Notes: generated by a model from the letters alone, not told the origin. A DNA stretch of 64,000 nucleotides from Zobellia uliginosa (GCF_018860745.1 NZ_JAHKPY010000014.1:893214-957213), one strand, 5' to 3'. Counted from the stretch's first letter, positions 43,687-54,180 are shown. A program made the numbers and translations.

Positions 43687-44100
43687 ATGAAAAATGTGTT
43701 ACATAGAATAGTTTCTCTAGTCATGGCTGTATTGCTTTTGACAACTACTACCTCTTGGAAAGTAGAGAAGCACTATTGTATGGGTCACTTGGTAGATGTA
43801 GCCTTTTTTGGGGAAGCCCAGGATTGCGGTATGAGCATGACTTTAGATGAGGAAATAGAACCCTCGGTTGAAAAAATGTCTTGCTGCAATAGTGAAGTAA
43901 TCGCTAAAAAAGGGCAAGAAGATGTTAAGCCATCTTTCAATGATTTTGAATTAGATCAGCAGGTTTTCTTGGCAGCCTATGTCTATTCCTTTATTGACTT
44001 GTTTGAAACAGAGGTTCAAACACATTCTAGCTACACACATTATCTTCCACCTAAAATCGTCAAAGATATACAGCTTCTGGACGCTGTCTTTTTGATTTGA
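43687..44100 (+). CDS. HYC_CC_PP-family small Cys-rich protein
   Basis: 137 residues with an N-terminal hydrophobic signal (VSLVMAVLLLTTTTSW). The family landmarks are all present: KHYCMGHLVDVAFF (HYC), a Cys-Gly pair in AQDCGMS, KMSCCNSE (CC) and the C-terminal THYLPPKIVKDI (PP). The conserved Cys and His suggest binding of a soft metal such as copper, in the periplasm. It precedes a TonB-dependent receptor and an HMA-domain protein on the same strand. Confidence 0.8.
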   Translation: MKNVLHRIVSLVMAVLLLTTTTSWKVEKHYCMGHLVDVAFFGEAQDCGMSMTLDEEIEPSVEKMSCCNSEVIAKKGQEDVKPSFNDFELDQQVFLAAYVYSFIDLFETEVQTHSSYTHYLPPKIVKDIQLLDAVFLI

Positions 44101-44268
44101 TGTTTTATCAATTTCTTATGGTTTTGCATAAAGTAGTTCCTTGTTAGATAAGGTCTATTGTAGCGGTTACATTTTTATGTTTCCTGATAGTTCTACTTTG
44201 TGTTTTCGGTTTTCAGATATGAATTACCGATGAATAAAGGTTAATTGATAAAATGTTTCATCAAGAAA

Positions 44269-46578
44269 ATGAATAAATATATAATAGTACTTATCTCTGT
44301 AACGCTACCATTGCTGTCATTCTCACAAGAGAAAATTAAAGGGATTGTCTTGGAGCAAGGTGATTCCAGTAAAACGGGTATTGCAGGAGCCAACGTGTAT
44401 TGGATGGACTCTCAAATAGGAGTTGTAACCAATATGGATGGAAAATTCACCATTCCCTATAAACAGGAATTCAATAAATTAATCATCAGTTATGTAGGCT
44501 ATGAGTCCGATACGCTTACGGTAGCAGAGCCCAAAAGCATTCGTGTAAGTTTAAAGCCTTCAAATGAATTGGATGAAGTGGTTGTGCAACAAGAGCGGGA
44601 TAACATTCAGAAAACTTATTTCAGTCCACAGAATACAGTAACCGTAAATAGCGCGGAGCTGCTAAAGGCGGCCTGTTGTAATTTGGCAGAGAGTTTTGAG
44701 ACAAACCCTGCGATAGATGTAAATCTTTCAGATGGATTAACGGGTACGAAACAAATTCAAATGTTGGGGCTTACCAGTCCATATTTGATGATTACCCAAG
44801 AGAATATTCCTATGGTTCGTGGTGCTTCGCAGGCATACGGGCTCACATTTACACCTGGTACGTGGATAGAAAGTATTCAGATTACAAAAGGAGCGGGCAG
44901 TGTCGTGAATGGTTATGAAAGTATCTCAGGTCAGATAAATACGGAATTGGTAAAGCCGCTTACGGATAATAGAGTTTTTATAAATGGATATGGGAATGAA
45001 AATGGTAGGTATGAGCTAAATACTCATTTCAACAAAAAGCTATCTGAAAAGTGGAGTACGGGACTTTACATACACGGAAATAAAAGGACTCAAAAAGAAG
45101 ATGACAATGGAGATGGTTTCTTAGATGCTCCATTAGCAGATCAGATAAATGTTATGAACCGGTGGCAGTATCAGGACCCAGAAAAAGGATGGGTTAGTTT
45201 TTTAAATATCAGGTTTTTGAATGATGAGAAACAAGTGGGGCAGGTAGATTTCAATCCGGATACCGATAGGGTAGATAATAATAGGAGAATATTTAGTCAA
45301 GCCGAAGTGCTTTCTGTAGGCGAAGCCGGTACCCCAACCCTGAGCGAAGCCGAAGTGTGGGGTAGTGAAATTAACACCCGGCGTTTTGATACATCTATAA
45401 AATTGGGCTATGTGTTTCCCGAGTTGCCTTTTCAGAGTTTTGGTTTTCAAACTTCCTATAGTATGCATAAGCAAGATTCCTATTTTGGTATAAAAACGTA
45501 TGATATTAATCACGAAAGTATCTATACTAACCTGCTTTTTAATTCCATTATTGGCGATACCCGTAACAAGTTTAAGACTGGATTTACATTTGCATATGAT
45601 GGATATGATGAATTGGTGAATACAATGGATTATTCTAGGGAAGATAAGTCTGTAGGGGCGTTTATGGAATATAGTTATGAGAATCTAGAGAAAGTAAGTT
45701 TAACGGCCGGTCTTCGGGTGGACAATCATAATAGGCTGGGTATGTTTGTAACTCCGCGTTTCCATATACGATATACACCCTGGGCAATGGGAAGCTTACG
45801 AGGTTCTTTTGGTCGTGGAAAGCGAGCGGCTAATATTTTTGCAGAGAATCAACAGTTGTTCGCATCTTCCAGAGAAATAAAAATTTTAAATACAGGAGGA
45901 GATGTGTATGGGCTGGAGCCCGAGGATGCATGGAACTATGGTGTAAGTTTTCTCCAAGGATTTAATTTTTTAGACCGGAAAGGGAGTATTACTATGGATT
46001 ACTATATTACTGATTTTAAGAACCAAGTGGTCGTAGATTGGGAAAACCCCCAAGAAGTGTCATTTTATAACTTAGATGGAGATAGTAAGGCTAATAGCTT
46101 TCAGGTTGAGGTTGATTATGAACTTTTGCCAGGTCTTGATATACGAACGGCATATAAATATTACGATGTATCTACGGATTATAAAAATGGTAGCCAGCAA
46201 AAACCACTGCAAGCACAGAATTTGTTTTTTGCGAACTTAGGTTATAATACCAAAGCAAAAGATAATGGGGCACAGTGGAAATTTGATTATACCTTGCATA
46301 CTTTAGGTAAAAAAAGGTTGCCCAATACAAGTAGTAATCCGGTAGCGTATCAGCTGGCAGAATATTCATCTCCTTATAATCATATGAATGCACAAATAAC
46401 AAAAGTGTTATCGAATACGTTTGAGGTCTATGTAGGAGGTGAGAATTTATCTAATGTTAAACAAGACAATCCTGTGTTAGGAGCGAATAATCCTTTTGGC
46501 CCTAATTTTGATACCACAATCATATATGCACCAATAATGGGCAGAATGTTTTATGGCGGATTTAGAATAAAAATATAA
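44269..46578 (+). CDS. TonB-dependent outer-membrane receptor, probably metal-related
   Basis: About 769 residues from the ATG at 44269, which opens the signal peptide (YIIVLISVTLPLLSFSQ). A carboxypeptidase-regulatory-like domain follows (GIAGANVYWMDSQIGVVTNM), then the plug with KAACCNLAESFETNPAIDV and GAGSVVNGYESISGQIN, and a 22-strand barrel ending MFYGGFRIKI. The Cys-Cys pair at the plug start and the HYC and HMA neighbours suggest import of copper or another soft metal. Residues 348-363 (LSVGEAGTPTLSEAEV) are an in-frame 48-nt insertion with palindromic-repeat character, flanked by a 9-nt duplication. The frame is intact. Confidence 0.88.
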   Translation: MNKYIIVLISVTLPLLSFSQEKIKGIVLEQGDSSKTGIAGANVYWMDSQIGVVTNMDGKFTIPYKQEFNKLIISYVGYESDTLTVAEPKSIRVSLKPSNELDEVVVQQERDNIQKTYFSPQNTVTVNSAELLKAACCNLAESFETNPAIDVNLSDGLTGTKQIQMLGLTSPYLMITQENIPMVRGASQAYGLTFTPGTWIESIQITKGAGSVVNGYESISGQINTELVKPLTDNRVFINGYGNENGRYELNTHFNKKLSEKWSTGLYIHGNKRTQKEDDNGDGFLDAPLADQINVMNRWQYQDPEKGWVSFLNIRFLNDEKQVGQVDFNPDTDRVDNNRRIFSQAEVLSVGEAGTPTLSEAEVWGSEINTRRFDTSIKLGYVFPELPFQSFGFQTSYSMHKQDSYFGIKTYDINHESIYTNLLFNSIIGDTRNKFKTGFTFAYDGYDELVNTMDYSREDKSVGAFMEYSYENLEKVSLTAGLRVDNHNRLGMFVTPRFHIRYTPWAMGSLRGSFGRGKRAANIFAENQQLFASSREIKILNTGGDVYGLEPEDAWNYGVSFLQGFNFLDRKGSITMDYYITDFKNQVVVDWENPQEVSFYNLDGDSKANSFQVEVDYELLPGLDIRTAYKYYDVSTDYKNGSQQKPLQAQNLFFANLGYNTKAKDNGAQWKFDYTLHTLGKKRLPNTSSNPVAYQLAEYSSPYNHMNAQITKVLSNTFEVYVGGENLSNVKQDNPVLGANNPFGPNFDTTIIYAPIMGRMFYGGFRIKI
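45301..45357 (+). repeat. In-frame palindromic-repeat insertion in the TonB receptor
   Basis: GCCGAAGTG at 45301-45309 is repeated at 45349-45357. Between them lies a GC-richer segment with internal GCGAAGCCG repeats (45319-45327 region and 45344-45352). A CCCCA/TGGGG pairing extends over the right part to 45362. The block looks like the short interspersed palindromes of Flavobacteriaceae (TGAGCGAAG...CTTCGCTCA type), here translated as 16 extra residues. Confidence 0.6.
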
Positions 46579-46604
46579 TTACAACAACTAATAATAATAT
46601 ATAT

Positions 46605-46961
46605 ATGAAAACTTCAATTTTATCAATTGCAATGACCTTCTTTACGCTTGTAACGTTTGCTCAAGAGAAGAATAAAAAGATGACTTTTGATGTTAATGGT
46701 AAATGTGCCATGTGTAAGGAAAGAATAGAGGAGGCCGCGCTTAATGTAAAGGGTGTGAAATATGCTTCTTGGGATATACCTACGCATCAATTATCCATAA
46801 TAATGGATGAGCGTAAAACTGACCCTATGAAAATTAAAACGGCGATTGTTGCTGTGGGTCATGATACCAAAGAGTTAAAAGCAACGGAGGAGGCGTATAA
46901 TAGTGTTCATCCTTGTTGTAGATATAGGGAAGACAATACGGATGATGGCGCCAACCATTAG
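46605..46961 (+). CDS. Exported HMA-domain metal-binding protein
   Basis: 118 residues: signal peptide (ILSIAMTFFTLVTFAQ), then a heavy-metal-associated ferredoxin-like domain with CAMCKERIEEAALNVKGV, in which the CxxC would bind Cu(I) or another soft metal. DERKTDPMKIKTAIVAVGHD completes the fold. An unusual tail carries HPCCRY, a possible second site. It begins 26 nt after the TonB receptor stop and is probably in the same operon. Confidence 0.87.
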   Translation: MKTSILSIAMTFFTLVTFAQEKNKKMTFDVNGKCAMCKERIEEAALNVKGVKYASWDIPTHQLSIIMDERKTDPMKIKTAIVAVGHDTKELKATEEAYNSVHPCCRYREDNTDDGANH

Positions 46962-47005
46962 ATTTAAATACCTTAAAATTAGGGTATGAAGGTGGTTTGT
47001 TCCCT

Positions 47006-47047
47006 TTTGGGAAATGGCTGAAATATTTTAGTTAATTATTTCCCAAA
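47006..47047 (+). repeat. 10-bp inverted repeat after the HMA gene
   Basis: TTTGGGAAAT (47006-47015) and ATTTCCCAAA (47038-47047) are exact reverse complements with a 22-nt spacer; a wobble and a C-G pair extend them. No T run follows, so it is a weak candidate terminator or a regulatory site. Confidence 0.5.
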
Positions 47048-47065
47048 GGAAATATCACGAATCAG

Positions 47066-47090
47066 AAACTAATCTACCTTAGATTAGTTT
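47066..47090 (+). repeat. Perfect 11-bp hairpin just before a small basic gene
   Basis: AAACTAATCTA (47066-47076), loop CCT, TAGATTAGTTT (47080-47090). It ends 18 nt before the ATG at 47109. It could terminate the upstream operon or control the small gene; TAGTTTTA (47085-47092) is a near-match -7 box overlapping it. Confidence 0.6.
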
Positions 47091-47108
47091 TATTCAATAC
47101 TCCAAATT

Positions 47109-47207
47109 ATGGCACAAGCAAAAAATGCAGGTAAATCATCTGTAAAGCCGTTAGCAGCGAAAGCTGGTAAAAAGGCTGCTCCGAAAGCTGCTCCTAGAAA
47201 GAAGTAG
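47109..47207 (+). CDS. Tiny Lys/Ala/Pro-rich basic protein, 32 residues
   Basis: ATG at 47109 to TAG at 47207 encodes MAQAKNAGKSSVKPLAAKAG followed by KKAAPKAAPRKK. With about ten Lys/Arg and no acidic residue it resembles histone H1/Hc-type tails or the basic C terminus of TopA, and could bind nucleic acid. Support: it lies in an otherwise empty gap, with a hairpin directly before it and a strong terminator 35 nt after it. No homologue is recalled, so it may instead be a non-coding RNA. Confidence 0.5.
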   Translation: MAQAKNAGKSSVKPLAAKAGKKAAPKAAPRKK

Positions 47208-47242
47208 TTGATAAGGCCGGTAGGGTTTTAACATTGGACATG

Positions 47243-47279
47243 AAAACCACCTTCTGTACATAAAGAAGGTGGTTTTTTT
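47243..47279 (+). terminator. Strong terminator after the small basic gene
   Basis: AAAACCACCTTCT (47243-47255) pairs with AGAAGGTGGTTTT (47264-47276), with seven T in total. It would end a plus-strand transcript covering 47109-47207. Confidence 0.85.
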
Positions 47280-47294
47280 GGTTGGTATAAGAAC

Positions 47295-47328
47295 AAAAAA
47301 ACCGCTCTTGAATTTTCAAGAGCGGTTT
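47295..47328 (-). terminator. Terminator of groES-groEL
   Basis: AAACCGCTCTTGAA (47299-47312) pairs with TTCAAGAGCGGTTT (47315-47328); on the minus strand a T run follows. It lies 55 nt after the groEL stop. Confidence 0.85.
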
Positions 47329-47382
47329 AGTATAATAATAACGACAGTACCAATTATTTAAATTGGCTGTGGCGCCAGGGCA

Positions 47383-49062
<1,680 letters not shown>

Positions 49063-49115
49063 TTAATCTTATGCTTTCCTTGATGTCGTTCCTTTTAACA
49101 GGAACAGAAAGGAAA

Positions 49116-49394
49116 TTATATAATAGCTAAAACGTCACTCTCGCGCATCATAAGGTAATCAACGCCTTCAAGCTTAAGCTCAGTGCCCGCGTATTTCCCA
49201 TATAGAACAGTATCACCAACTTTTACTGTCACTTGCTCGTCTTTGGTTCCAGGTCCAACGGCAACGATTTTACCTTGTTGAGGTTTTTCTTTGGCAGTAT
49301 CTGGAATGTAGATACCTGATGCTGTTTTGGTCTCGGCAGCCATAGGTTCAATAAGGACCCTATCCGCCAATGGTTTAATGTTCACTTTTGCCAT
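49116..49394 (-). CDS. groES: Co-chaperonin GroES (10 kDa)
   Basis: 92 residues: [16 protein letters not shown], the mobile loop [20 protein letters not shown] and [19 protein letters not shown]. Caps GroEL. Located 98 nt upstream of groEL; together they form the usual heat-shock operon. No CIRCE-type element was seen upstream. Confidence 0.97.
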   Translation of the reverse strand: MAKVNIKPLADRVLIEPMAAETKTASGIYIPDTAKEKPQQGKIVAVGPGTKDEQVTVKVGDTVLYGKYAGTELKLEGVDYLMMRESDVLAII

Positions 49395-49485
49395 ATTTTT
49401 AGTTTTTAGATTGAAAAATTATATTCTCGAATGCTAGTGGGCAGAAATTATGCCATTACATGAAAACTGACACATTGTTAAACCA

Positions 49486-49517
49486 AAAATGCCAGCTTGT
49501 CACTAAGCTGGCATTTT
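49486..49517 (-). terminator. Terminator of the secG transcript
   Basis: AAAATGCCAGCTT (49486-49498) pairs with AAGCTGGCATTTT (49505-49517) around a 6-nt loop. It separates the miaB-to-secG run from groES. Confidence 0.85.
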
Positions 49518-49536
49518 GTATATGTTAATTGTAGTT

Positions 49537-49899
49537 TTATAAACTATCTGCAGGCGTACTGGCCGGTGCAGGTGTCTGTTCTGGCAGTGCTTCCGGTACA
49601 GTTTCAGGAACTACGGTTTCAATACCATCTCCATTTAAAAGTTTAGAGTCCGTGTCAGTAAAGTTTCCTTTAAGCGCAACGTTAGAAGCTAAGATTAGAA
49701 CAACAAGTAAAATAGACAGGGTCCATGTACTTTTGTCTAAGAAATCTCCCGTCTTTTTAACACCACCAACAACTTGGCTACCACCGCCGCCAAAAGAGGA
49801 TGACAATCCGCCTCCTTTAGGGTTTTGCACCATAATTACTAATATTAGTAAAAAGCAAACTATAATAATAAGGATTAAAAAAATTGTAAACGTACTCAT
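49537..49899 (-). CDS. secG: Preprotein translocase subunit SecG
   Basis: 120 residues, two membrane helices (IFLILIIIVCFLLILVIMVQ and LSILLVVLILASNVAL). The SecG signature loop NPKGGGLSSSFGGG lies between them. It assists SecYE during export. The Pro/Ala/Glu-rich tail (PEALPEQTPAPASTPAD) is usual for Bacteroidota. Starts 6 nt after the TPR-like gene. Confidence 0.93.
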   Translation of the reverse strand: MSTFTIFLILIIIVCFLLILVIMVQNPKGGGLSSSFGGGGSQVVGGVKKTGDFLDKSTWTLSILLVVLILASNVALKGNFTDTDSKLLNGDGIETVVPETVPEALPEQTPAPASTPADSL

Positions 49900-49905
49900 A
49901 ATGCC

Positions 49906-50826
49906 TTACTTATTTTCTTGTTGTAATTTTTCTACCGCTTTAATTCGGTCTGCAAAGAAACCACTTTTTTCCGGATATTTCAAACTTAAAATTTTATAAG
50001 ATTGAATGGCTTTTTTATACTTCTTCTGTTCCAGATACACCTTGGCTAAAGTTTCTGTCATCAGTTCTTTCTTATCCAGGGTAACAGAATTTTCAATCGC
50101 TACTTTCTTGACTTCTTTATTAGGATTGATTTTTGGATTTTTTTCAATGAACTTGTCAATCAGGTCAAACTTTTTTCTTTTTAGAATTTCTTCTTCTAGC
50201 GGAAATTCAATAGGCTCTGGCTCTAATTCAATAGCTTTTTTTACAGGAGTTTCTTCGTTATCTCTCTTAACGGATTTAACTGTTGTGAGTTGTAGCCATT
50301 CTGCAAAAGAATATTTTTCTCTTTTAGTAAAAGGTAGGGGTTCTCCCAATTCTAAGTTTTCAGAAGCTTTTCTTTTAGCTTCTGCTATTTCTTCGTCAAT
50401 TTTTGGATCTTTTGACCTAAAAAGTTGTGGGTCTAGCAGTTTGTCTGCATCTGCAGGTGATAATGGAATTGGAGCAACCGTAGTGCTATCACCTTTGTCT
50501 GGAACGGCAACTTCTTCAATATTAATTTCAGTATCAACCAAAGGAACCGCCTTGCCTGATATTTTATCTGCAATGGTATTCTGTAAAAACTCTTTAGAAG
50601 TAATGAAGTCAAAAAGAACGTCCCGATCGGTAGTGTAAGCGGCCGTTACTTTAAGCGCATTATTATATTTGAAGCTATTTAGATTTTTCAAACCTTTTAG
50701 GTGAAGTGCGTGAGCCGCTTGAAAGTACGGATACTCTTTAAGTACATCTTCCAATTGCTTGGTTTGAAGTGGGGAGACCACTTTGTCCGGATGTTGTAAA
50801 AGGTATGTAAAATCTTGTACGTTCAT
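49906..50826 (-). CDS. TPR-like protein of unknown function
   Basis: 306 residues. The N-terminal ~80 residues (YLLQHPDKVVSPLQTKQLED, then YPYFQAAHALHLKGL) and the last 45 (TETLAKVYLEQKKYKKAIQS, then LSLKYPEKSGFFADRI) are TPR-like helical pairs, joined by a charged, probably disordered linker. No signal peptide, so cytoplasmic. The conserved position between lptE and secG suggests an envelope-linked scaffold; no function is known to me. Confidence 0.7.
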   Translation of the reverse strand: MNVQDFTYLLQHPDKVVSPLQTKQLEDVLKEYPYFQAAHALHLKGLKNLNSFKYNNALKVTAAYTTDRDVLFDFITSKEFLQNTIADKISGKAVPLVDTEINIEEVAVPDKGDSTTVAPIPLSPADADKLLDPQLFRSKDPKIDEEIAEAKRKASENLELGEPLPFTKREKYSFAEWLQLTTVKSVKRDNEETPVKKAIELEPEPIEFPLEEEILKRKKFDLIDKFIEKNPKINPNKEVKKVAIENSVTLDKKELMTETLAKVYLEQKKYKKAIQSYKILSLKYPEKSGFFADRIKAVEKLQQENK

Positions 50827-50885
50827 TCTCTAATGTTACTAAAAGGTATATGGTTATATTGGTTTATTATAAGTTAGAGGGTGTC

Positions 50886-51404
50886 TTACCAATCTGCCAA
50901 AGATGCGTTGAAAATGTCTTGTGTTATCCGCTCAAAAATGGTTTCTAGAGCTTCAGTCTTTACAGAAGATAATTGGGAATTTGCCGGATAATCATAAAAA
51001 AATGAGAAACGTTGTTCAAAATCCGCATCTTCTTTGGTTTTGTTAAAAAAACGCACTTTTACTGCCATTGATAAGCGGTTTTGTGCAGCAGTTTGTTGGG
51101 CCGTTGCACTCATAGGAGATATACGAAATTCTACAATTTCACCTTCATATAATAAATCTCCGTTGGAAGAGGTCAAATCAAGACTGGTCTGGTTTAAGAT
51201 ACGGTCTTGCAGTGCCAATGTAAAATCTCTTTCTAAGCCTGGTTCAAAAGTAGAACCTGGATTTTGTGTTGCGTAATTTTGAAAAGTAGGTATGGTAAAG
51301 GTGGTTGCAGTACCTACATTGCCACCCGTAAAATTATAAACACCACAACCATTAAGAGTTAGGATTAGAATTAAACTAAAAGTTAAATATACGTTCTTTT
51401 TCAA
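50886..51404 (-). CDS. lptE: LPS assembly lipoprotein LptE
   Basis: 172 residues: lipoprotein signal with the Cys in LILTLNGCGVYNFTGG, then the LptE-type fold with FQNYATQNPGSTFEPGLERD, LQDRILNQTSLDLTSSNGDL and FFNKTKEDADFEQRFSFF. It plugs the LptD barrel at the outer membrane. It lies 33 nt after the sigma-54 activator gene. With lptC at 11.5 kb it is the second Lpt component in the window. Confidence 0.88.
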   Translation of the reverse strand: MKKNVYLTFSLILILTLNGCGVYNFTGGNVGTATTFTIPTFQNYATQNPGSTFEPGLERDFTLALQDRILNQTSLDLTSSNGDLLYEGEIVEFRISPMSATAQQTAAQNRLSMAVKVRFFNKTKEDADFEQRFSFFYDYPANSQLSSVKTEALETIFERITQDIFNASLADW

Positions 51405-51437
51405 AGTTCTATTTTGTTAGTGGTGGGCAATGGCCTG

Positions 51438-52706
51438 CTATAAATCGTATTGTTTTATTTTACGGTATAAGGTACGTTCAGAAATACCGAGTTCTGCAGC
51501 AGCAGCTTTTCGTTTTCCGCGGTTGCGTTCCAATGATTTCTTTATAAGTTCTACTTCCTTTTCTTGTAAAGATAAGGTTTCTTCTTCTTGGATTTCTTCG
51601 GCAAAATGATACTTGTCCTCAACAGAAGGTTTAATAATGGGTTTTTCCGCTCGTGGTTCTGGTAATTGTAAAACTTCCATAGATGAGCGTTTCTCTTCCT
51701 CTAATTCCTCTCCGTTATCACCATAAATCTTTCTGATAAGGCCTTCATTCTCCTCTTGGACTTTTTCACCATCATTATTTTTCATCAACTCCAAAGTAAG
51801 TTTCTTTAGGTCGTTTAAGTCACTTTTCATATCAAAAAGTACCTTATAAAGAATTTCCCGTTCGTTGCTAAAATCGCTTTCAGCTTTCTTTTGTCCTATT
51901 ACCGCTGGTAAGTTGGAGTTGTTTGAATTGGGAAGATATCCGTTCAGGGTAGACCAAGATACGCTTCTACTTTCCTCTAAAACCGATACTTGTTCTGCGA
52001 TATTCCTTAATTGTCGTATGTTTCCCGGCCATCTATATTTTTGTAAAAGGTCTACGGCGTCATCATCTAAGCGAATGGTAGGCATTTTATACTTCTGACC
52101 AAAATCCGAAGCAAATTTTCTGAAAAGCAAATGAATATCTCCCTGTCTTTCTCGCAATGGCGGAATATTTATCTCAACAGTACTTAATCTATAATATAGG
52201 TCTTCCCTAAATTTTTCTTTTTTAATGGCATCGAACATATTTACGTTCGTTGCCGCAACAATACGCACATTGGTTTTTTGCACTTGTGAGGAACCTACTT
52301 TCAAAAATTCACCATTTTCAAGAACTCTCAATAATCTGACTTGAGTGGTGAGCGGCAATTCTCCAACTTCATCTAAAAAAATGGTTCCACCGTCCGCTAC
52401 TTCAAAATAACCACTTCTGGTTTGTGTTGCTCCTGTAAAAGCGCCTTTTTCGTGACCAAAAAGTTCACTGTCAATAGTGCCTTCTGGAATAGCACCACAG
52501 TTAACGGCAATATATTTTGCATGCTTTCTATGGGACAGCGAGTGAATAATTTTGGGAATAGCCTCTTTACCAACTCCACTTTCTCCTGTAACAAGAACAG
52601 AAATATCTGTTGGAGCAACTTGAATGGCTTTTTCTATGGCGCGATTAAGTTTCGGGTCATTGCCGATAATCTCAAATCGTTGTTTTATGGCCTGTATATT
52701 TTCCAT
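51438..52706 (-). CDS. Sigma-54-dependent transcriptional activator without sensor domain
   Basis: 422 residues. The AAA+ domain begins almost at the N terminus (~20): GESGVGKEAIPKIIH (Walker A), HEKGAFTGATQTRSG (the GAFTGA loop that contacts sigma-54), GGTIFLDEVGELP (Walker B) and WPGNIRQLRNIAEQ. A ~90-residue charged linker leads to a Fis-type HTH at the end (KRKAAAAELGISERTLYRKI). No receiver, GAF or PAS domain is present, so activity must be controlled by expression or a partner. Between miaB and lptE on the same strand. Confidence 0.93.
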   Translation of the reverse strand: MENIQAIKQRFEIIGNDPKLNRAIEKAIQVAPTDISVLVTGESGVGKEAIPKIIHSLSHRKHAKYIAVNCGAIPEGTIDSELFGHEKGAFTGATQTRSGYFEVADGGTIFLDEVGELPLTTQVRLLRVLENGEFLKVGSSQVQKTNVRIVAATNVNMFDAIKKEKFREDLYYRLSTVEINIPPLRERQGDIHLLFRKFASDFGQKYKMPTIRLDDDAVDLLQKYRWPGNIRQLRNIAEQVSVLEESRSVSWSTLNGYLPNSNNSNLPAVIGQKKAESDFSNEREILYKVLFDMKSDLNDLKKLTLELMKNNDGEKVQEENEGLIRKIYGDNGEELEEEKRSSMEVLQLPEPRAEKPIIKPSVEDKYHFAEEIQEEETLSLQEKEVELIKKSLERNRGKRKAAAAELGISERTLYRKIKQYDL

Positions 52707-52734
52707 TGTTCTCTTAGCTTCGGGGTGTTGGAAT

Positions 52735-54180
52735 TTAATTGTTTTCTGAATACCCTACAGCTTCACCAATTAAGGTTGCTGAAGTACACTCATCCATTCT
52801 AACCATAACAAAATCACCGATCTTGTAATTTTCTCTTGGAAAAACAGCGACTGTATTCTGTGAATTGCGACCCATAAAGTGTTCGTCGGATTTTTTTGAG
52901 GTACTCTCAATTAAGATCTCTTGAACCTTGCCTAGGTGTCTTTGCGTACGTTCTTGACAATGTTCTCTTTGAAGTGCAATGACTTCAGATAGTCGTCTTT
53001 TTTTTACTTCTTCAGGAACATCATCTTCCATTTTGCGTTCTGCCATTGTTCCCGGTCGTTCGGAATACGTAAACATATAACCAAAGTCATATTTTACATA
53101 TTCCATTAGAGACATGGTATCTTTATGGTCATCTTCCGTTTCCGTTGGGAAACCGATAATCATATCTTGTGAAATGGAACAGTCAGGAAGTATTTTACGT
53201 GCATTGTCAATCAACTCAAAATATTCCTCCCGCGTGTGAAGACGATTCATTTCTTTTAAAATACGGTTGCTTCCACTTTGTACCGGAAGATGAATGGCGT
53301 TACAAATATTCTTGTGTTTGGCCATTGTATGAATAACGTCCAAAGTCATATCCTGCGGATTGGATGTCGAAAAGCGAATTCGCATTTTAGGTTGGGCCAA
53401 AGCGGTTCTCTCTAAAAGCTGAGAAAAATTTACTGCAGTGGCTTTTTGCATATCTGTAGCCTTGTTAAAATCTTTTTTTAATCCTCCACCATACCATAGG
53501 TAGCTATCTACATTTTGGCCTAATAGCGTAATTTCTTTAAAACCTCTGCGCGCTAAATCATTTACTTCATCAATAATAGACTGAGGGTCACGGCTACGTT
53601 CCCTACCTCTAGTAAAAGGTACAACACAGAATGTACACATATTATCACATCCTCTGGTGATGGAAACAAATGCGGTTACTCCGTTGGAGTGCAGTCTTAC
53701 TGGAGAAACATCTCCGTAAGTTTCATCTTTAGATAGAATAACATTTACGGCATTACGACCTTCATCTATTTCTTGAATTAGATTCGGTAAATCTTTGTAG
53801 GCATCTGGTCCAACTACCATATCCACAATTTTCTCTTCTTCTAAAAATTGGTGTTTTAGACGTTCGGCCATGCAACCTAAAACCCCAACCTTCATATGTG
53901 GACGGTCTCTTTTGATGGCGTTAAACTTCTCTAGGCGTTTACGAACGGTTAGTTCTGCTTTTTCTCTAATGGAACAAGTGTTTACCAATACCAAATCTGC
54001 CTCAATAAGGTTTTGCGTAGTATCAAAGCCCTCATTGGCTAGAATAGATGCAACGATTTCACTATCAGAAAAATTCATCTGACAGCCATAGCTTTCTATG
54101 TAAAGCTTTTTGCCGTTAGAATTCTTCTTTCTAAGTGTCAGGGCAGAACCCTGAAGCGATTCGTCTATAATTTTCTCCAT
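52735..54180 (-). CDS. miaB: tRNA-2-methylthio-N6-dimethylallyladenosine synthase
   Basis: Radical-SAM methylthiotransferase modifying A37 of tRNAs. 481 residues. The auxiliary cluster Cys lie in [24 protein letters not shown] and [11 protein letters not shown]; the radical-SAM motif is CDNMCTFC followed by [13 protein letters not shown]; the C-terminal TRAM domain spans ~415-475. First gene of a run down to secG, with a full-consensus promoter. Confidence 0.96.
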   Translation of the reverse strand: MEKIIDESLQGSALTLRKKNSNGKKLYIESYGCQMNFSDSEIVASILANEGFDTTQNLIEADLVLVNTCSIREKAELTVRKRLEKFNAIKRDRPHMKVGVLGCMAERLKHQFLEEEKIVDMVVGPDAYKDLPNLIQEIDEGRNAVNVILSKDETYGDVSPVRLHSNGVTAFVSITRGCDNMCTFCVVPFTRGRERSRDPQSIIDEVNDLARRGFKEITLLGQNVDSYLWYGGGLKKDFNKATDMQKATAVNFSQLLERTALAQPKMRIRFSTSNPQDMTLDVIHTMAKHKNICNAIHLPVQSGSNRILKEMNRLHTREEYFELIDNARKILPDCSISQDMIIGFPTETEDDHKDTMSLMEYVKYDFGYMFTYSERPGTMAERKMEDDVPEEVKKRRLSEVIALQREHCQERTQRHLGKVQEILIESTSKKSDEHFMGRNSQNTVAVFPRENYKIGDFVMVRMDECTSATLIGEAVGYSENN

